The notes under the pieces: generated by a model
Seen by the model: the letters and a program-made list of their open reading frames with translations, nothing else
What the model was told of the DNA's origin: nothing
Databases searched by the model: none
DNA from: Propionibacteriaceae bacterium
GTDB lineage: Bacteria; Actinomycetota; Actinomycetes; Propionibacteriales; Propionibacteriaceae
Assembly: GCA_031282235.1 (NCBI GenBank)
Contig: JAITED010000077.1
Location: forward strand, 1 to 9,279
Direction of reading: 5' to 3'
DNA: 9,279 nucleotides
Shown: in pieces, positions 7,201 to 9,279 of the stretch
Numbering within the stretch: the stretch's first letter is position 1
How the letters are laid out: every line of letters starts with the position of its first letter
Program-made: the position numbers and the translations under genes

Positions 7201-7521
7201 GATATGGCCGCCGAGGCTTGGTTGGGCAATCAGTTCCGCGACATCCCCGGCGAGGCCACCGCACCCGACCGCCCGGAGTGGTCGTATTTCTTCCCGAACC
7301 GCAACTTCGCAGAACTGCTGGTGCCCCCTCCGCTGCCCACTGACCCCGGACGCGCGGAACGCTCGCACCCCGTGCCGCGCCCCCCTGTCCGTCCCACTAA
7401 AACGTCAGCTAACCGCTCGCGTTTTGAGAGCCTAGCCACCTGGTTTTGGCAACCGATACTCGCCGCCAAAATCTCGGCTGCTGAATACGCCAACACCCGG
7501 ATTGGGGCGCGTAATGTCTGA
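4207..7521 (+). CDS. recC: Exodeoxyribonuclease V subunit gamma, RecC
   Basis: RecC is the inactivated helicase-like subunit of RecBCD. It splits the duplex at broken DNA ends and, in E. coli, reads Chi. From GTG 4207 the product is 1104 residues, close to the 1122 of E. coli RecC; TTG 4177 would add ten. Aligning from memory with E. coli, recognisable blocks are GVDFLTPLRLL at 78-88, RVAELFRRYRTYCPELLHAWENGE from 129, GPSRQVEVLREVL and its flank at about 322-342, the RVSIAANQLPRPNAALELLL block from about 386, IIWGLDAAQRRW from 452, VVVLGVADDQWPHR at about 622-635 and LSDLETFFLNPARELL from 776. No Walker A is present, as expected for RecC. Oddities are a proline-rich linker at about 253-287 and an NAA repeat at 305-316 between the two helicase-like halves. 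The stop overlaps the recB start by 8 bp. Confidence 0.92.
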   Translation: MNHVKVERTFSRPPNDLPTVERVPTWVMLCEQVSAFLGELPADPFTPQTLIVPSLGHARVLAQYVATARPQTQAIAAGVDFLTPLRLLRRATGGDERWSVTSLAQSVATILPHSAHQLTSGRLVSEALRVAELFRRYRTYCPELLHAWENGEDITATGEALDATQRWQAEVWRQVVATLGTPPDAAAAAATIAPDSPVGVVLVGGYTAFTRELVTALGATRPIRIWRYAPISDVSVSDIAIKRYLPTTEASYSSPPTPAVAYLAPTDHNPPQPTPAPSPPPTATTPLSLLAAAQARISGQPQTFNAANAANAANAAADSSIQIHLAHGPSRQVEVLREVLCGILADDPTLEPRNVLVLASSLETYAHLLQSAFHPTLQGHPGHRLRVSIAANQLPRPNAALELLLRVLKLRSARCEITDLIDIAAHPQVMARFGFDAAALARLRELTTQAGIIWGLDAAQRRWFGLENIRQSTWFAGVERLTISALFSATAPSPQTTVLPVEGVETQDLELIGALAELVSRLRRAVSVNAQPATFDAWRERLLAQLDWLAAPLGPDDNTIADARALLATLQDATGAPEVEATDLVGLLAKLSAAERGRAAYCNGSLTITQLGDFTGVTHDVVVVLGVADDQWPHRNPLDPDDLTPDTVQTALRREARWQLLAALLAARKRFVVVTQGLDPITNRPLADPLAIRDLRRLVAACGVPDSQIIRRHPLQPHDWSEFVTENAEVEVPFSFDADALRGALAAAEPGTSAPPRWQIELPFRDAPPTTEQVELSDLETFFLNPARELLAAHGLRLNRWDTLPRRELPLELDALARYQVGQRLLDDTLAGVPVPDSLRRIRLAGLVAPGELGSDQLAAINHDVQNIAQQVTKKRGTPALTRLDVDVSGIRITGTLTTWDGKLLEWRFGSVKSAQVVGLWLQLLALKLSRPDVPALGAVIGRGTPTYLRAPEVPQAAQLLREMLQLRQAGLTQLVPLPVETAAAWMGFTTWSRKNPADMAAEAWLGNQFRDIPGEATAPDRPEWSYFFPNRNFAELLVPPPLPTDPGRAERSHPVPRPPVRPTKTSANRSRFESLATWFWQPILAAKISAAEYANTRIGARNV
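5119..5154 (+). repeat. 9-bp tandem repeat encoding NAA units in recC
   Basis: Three identical AATGCTGCT units (5119-5127, 5128-5136, 5137-5145) are followed by a synonymous AACGCCGCC unit at 5146-5154. They encode four Asn-Ala-Ala repeats in frame. The array lies in a poorly conserved linker just before the GPSRQVEVL block, so copy-number change in multiples of nine bases would keep the frame. It is a likely site of slipped-strand variation. Confidence 0.92.
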
Positions 7522-9279
7522 GCCCATCCCCCCGTTTGCCCCGTACCGTACCCCGCTTGAACCAGCCAGCAACTTCGCCGCTGCGCGCGTAACGCCGTTC
7601 GATTTGACCGGCCCGCTGCCCAGCGGAACCGTAGTGTTACAGGCGAGTGCGGGCACCGGTAAGACGTATGCCCTAGCTGCCCTAGCCACTCGCTATATCG
7701 CCGAGGGCGTAACCACGCTGCCGGGGTTGCTGCTCGTCACGTTTACCCATATCGCTACGGGCGAACTGCGCTCCCGGGTGTATGACAGGCTGTTGCAGTG
7801 CCACAGCGCTTTAAGCGCGGCTTTGCACGACGAAACCGTACCTGACAACGCCGTGGATAAACTGCTGGCCACTGCTGCCCCGGCCATAGTCTCAGAGCGG
7901 CTGCAGCGAGTCACGGAGGCGTTGGCCAGCATCGACTTAGCAACCATCGCCACCATTCATCAGTTCGCCGGGCAGATGTTGACCGAGTTGGGGGCGTTGG
8001 CTGCCCACGATGCTTTCGACCAGTTTGTTGAAGATTTGACCGACTTGAAACACCAAGTGGCCGCTGACCTCTATCTGGAGGTGGCATCACAGCCCCAAAA
8101 CCACTTAGCGCAGTTGCCGTATCCCGAGTTTCAGCACCTCATCACCCAAGCGTTAGAGAACAACACCGTTGCCCTCACCGCCAGCGACGGCAACACTGCC
8201 CTGCAAGCCACGGTGGCGCAGGCTCGCAGTGAATACCGCCGCCGCAAAGCGGCACTGCGCGTATACGGTTTTAACGACATCATGGAGCGGTTGCGCCAAA
8301 CCTTAAGCGAACCCGATACGCAACGGGCAGCGGATACGTTAGCTCGGCGTTTCCCGGTGGTGTTGGTCGATGAGTTTCAAGACACCGACCCGGAGCAGTG
8401 GGACATTCTGCGCCACGCTTTTCTGGGGCGCTCTACTCTGGTGCTGATTGGGGATCCGAAACAGGCGATTTATCGCTTCCGGGGCGCGGACGTGTTTGCG
8501 TATTTGGAGGCGGTGCGCGCCGCCGACGCTGAATACACCCTACCCACCAACTATCGCGCCGACGCTCCGCTGGTGGCCGCCGTATCTGAACTATTCGCAA
8601 CCGCCAATCTTGGCACCCCGGAACAACCCATCACCGTACCCCCGGTGGATGCTTATCACGCCGGTTCTCGGTTGCGCACCGTGGGTGACGGCGCGCCCGG
8701 TGCGGCAGGCGTTGGGGATGATACGCCGACGGTTGCGGAGCCCCCGCTGCTCCCTGCTGCGGAGATACGGGTGATTGATGCCTCACAAGCGTTGCCGGTC
8801 ACGGCGGCGAGAAAGCGTATTGACAACGACCTTTGCCGCGTAACCGCCCAGTTGCTTGCCAACTCGCGGCTGATACGTGCCGGGGGCATCACCACCCAAC
8901 TGCGCCCGGACGACATCGCGGTGTTGGTGTCGCGGAACCGGCGCGCAGAGGAGATTCGGGATGCCTTGACCAGCGCGGGCATCCCTGCCGCCATCGTCTC
9001 TGGGGCGCGCAGTGTACTGCTCAGCGACGCTGCCGCCGCTTGGTTGACGCTGTTGGAAGCCGTAGCGGACGCCACCCCGACGCGGGTGTCCCGGTTGGCA
9101 CTTGGCCCGCTGGTCGCTTTGAGCGCTGCCGCTATCGCCGCTGATGCCGACCTGCTGCCGAGTTTGCGCGCCGGATTGGCTGCCGCTACCAGCAGCTTCC
9201 CCAGTAGCGGCGCAAACGGTCTGTTGGAGTGGTTGCGTACCGATTACGACTTGACACCGCGTATCATGTCGCTGCCGGA
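7514..9279 (+). CDS. recB: Exodeoxyribonuclease V subunit beta, RecB (partial)
   Basis: RecB is the 3'-5' helicase and nuclease subunit of RecBCD. The frame is open from ATG 7514 to the right edge, giving 588 full codons, about half of a typical RecB of about 1100-1200 residues. FDLTGPLPSGTVVLQASAGTGKT (29-51) is the usual actinobacterial RecB opening, with Walker A at 44-51 and K50 as catalytic lysine. VTFTHIATGELRSRV follows (motif Ia), then TIHQF at 147-151, DEFQDTDP at 286-293, GDPKQAIYRFRGAD from 313, TNYR at 345-348 and a DIAVLVSRNRRAEEIRDAL block that begins the second helicase domain. The remaining helicase motifs and the C-terminal nuclease domain lie outside. The ATG overlaps the recC stop, and GGGG at 7504-7507 gives a ribosome binding site with 6-base spacing, so the two are translationally coupled. 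recD is expected further right. Confidence 0.95.
   Translation, partial: MSEPIPPFAPYRTPLEPASNFAAARVTPFDLTGPLPSGTVVLQASAGTGKTYALAALATRYIAEGVTTLPGLLLVTFTHIATGELRSRVYDRLLQCHSALSAALHDETVPDNAVDKLLATAAPAIVSERLQRVTEALASIDLATIATIHQFAGQMLTELGALAAHDAFDQFVEDLTDLKHQVAADLYLEVASQPQNHLAQLPYPEFQHLITQALENNTVALTASDGNTALQATVAQARSEYRRRKAALRVYGFNDIMERLRQTLSEPDTQRAADTLARRFPVVLVDEFQDTDPEQWDILRHAFLGRSTLVLIGDPKQAIYRFRGADVFAYLEAVRAADAEYTLPTNYRADAPLVAAVSELFATANLGTPEQPITVPPVDAYHAGSRLRTVGDGAPGAAGVGDDTPTVAEPPLLPAAEIRVIDASQALPVTAARKRIDNDLCRVTAQLLANSRLIRAGGITTQLRPDDIAVLVSRNRRAEEIRDALTSAGIPAAIVSGARSVLLSDAAAAWLTLLEAVADATPTRVSRLALGPLVALSAAAIAADADLLPSLRAGLAAATSSFPSSGANGLLEWLRTDYDLTPRIMSLP

Overview
The window looks like chromosomal core sequence from a high-GC actinobacterium. 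The evidence is a MabA/InhA-type fatty-acid reductase pair, an actinobacterial UvrD2-type helicase, GTG start codons, GC-rich coding sequence and a typical actinobacterial RecB N-terminus. A non-mycolate member such as the Actinomycetaceae would fit, but that placement is inference. I see no rRNA, tRNA, transposase, integrase, prophage gene or CRISPR array.

Region 1 (1-1588) holds a tightly coupled lipid operon on the + strand. fabG (3-oxoacyl-ACP reductase, 99-806) is followed after one base by an InhA/FabI-type enoyl-ACP reductase (808-1581). Together they supply the two NAD(P)H-dependent reductions of the type II fatty-acid elongation cycle. A GC-rich inverted repeat spans the second stop codon and may end the transcript.

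Region 2 (1589-2700) begins with a 21-bp-period tandem repeat in the intergenic space. Next comes a 315-residue protein (1701-2648) with the look of a ThiF/E1-like, TOMM-cyclodehydratase-like zinc protein, with no other modification-pathway gene nearby. Its 3' end carries a perfect 18-bp tandem duplication. The convergent junction with the next gene carries a 14-bp tandem duplication.

Region 3 (2685-4067, - strand) is an unusually small UvrD2-like superfamily 1 helicase of 460 residues. All core motifs are present, but the 2B insertion is nearly absent and nothing follows motif VI except a short tail.

Region 4 (4068-9279) starts with a divergent promoter region. recC (about 4207-7521) follows, then recB (7514 to the window edge), overlapping recC by 8 bp. 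These are two subunits of the RecBCD (exonuclease V) double-strand-break repair machine. recD is expected beyond the right edge but is not visible.

No wholly new multi-gene system is evident. The most unusual points are the minimal UvrD2, the orphan ThiF-like protein, recCB sitting beside uvrD2 where mycobacteria carry adnAB nearby, several independent short tandem duplications, and a strong hand-counted excess of the word GATACG/CGTATC across the window.
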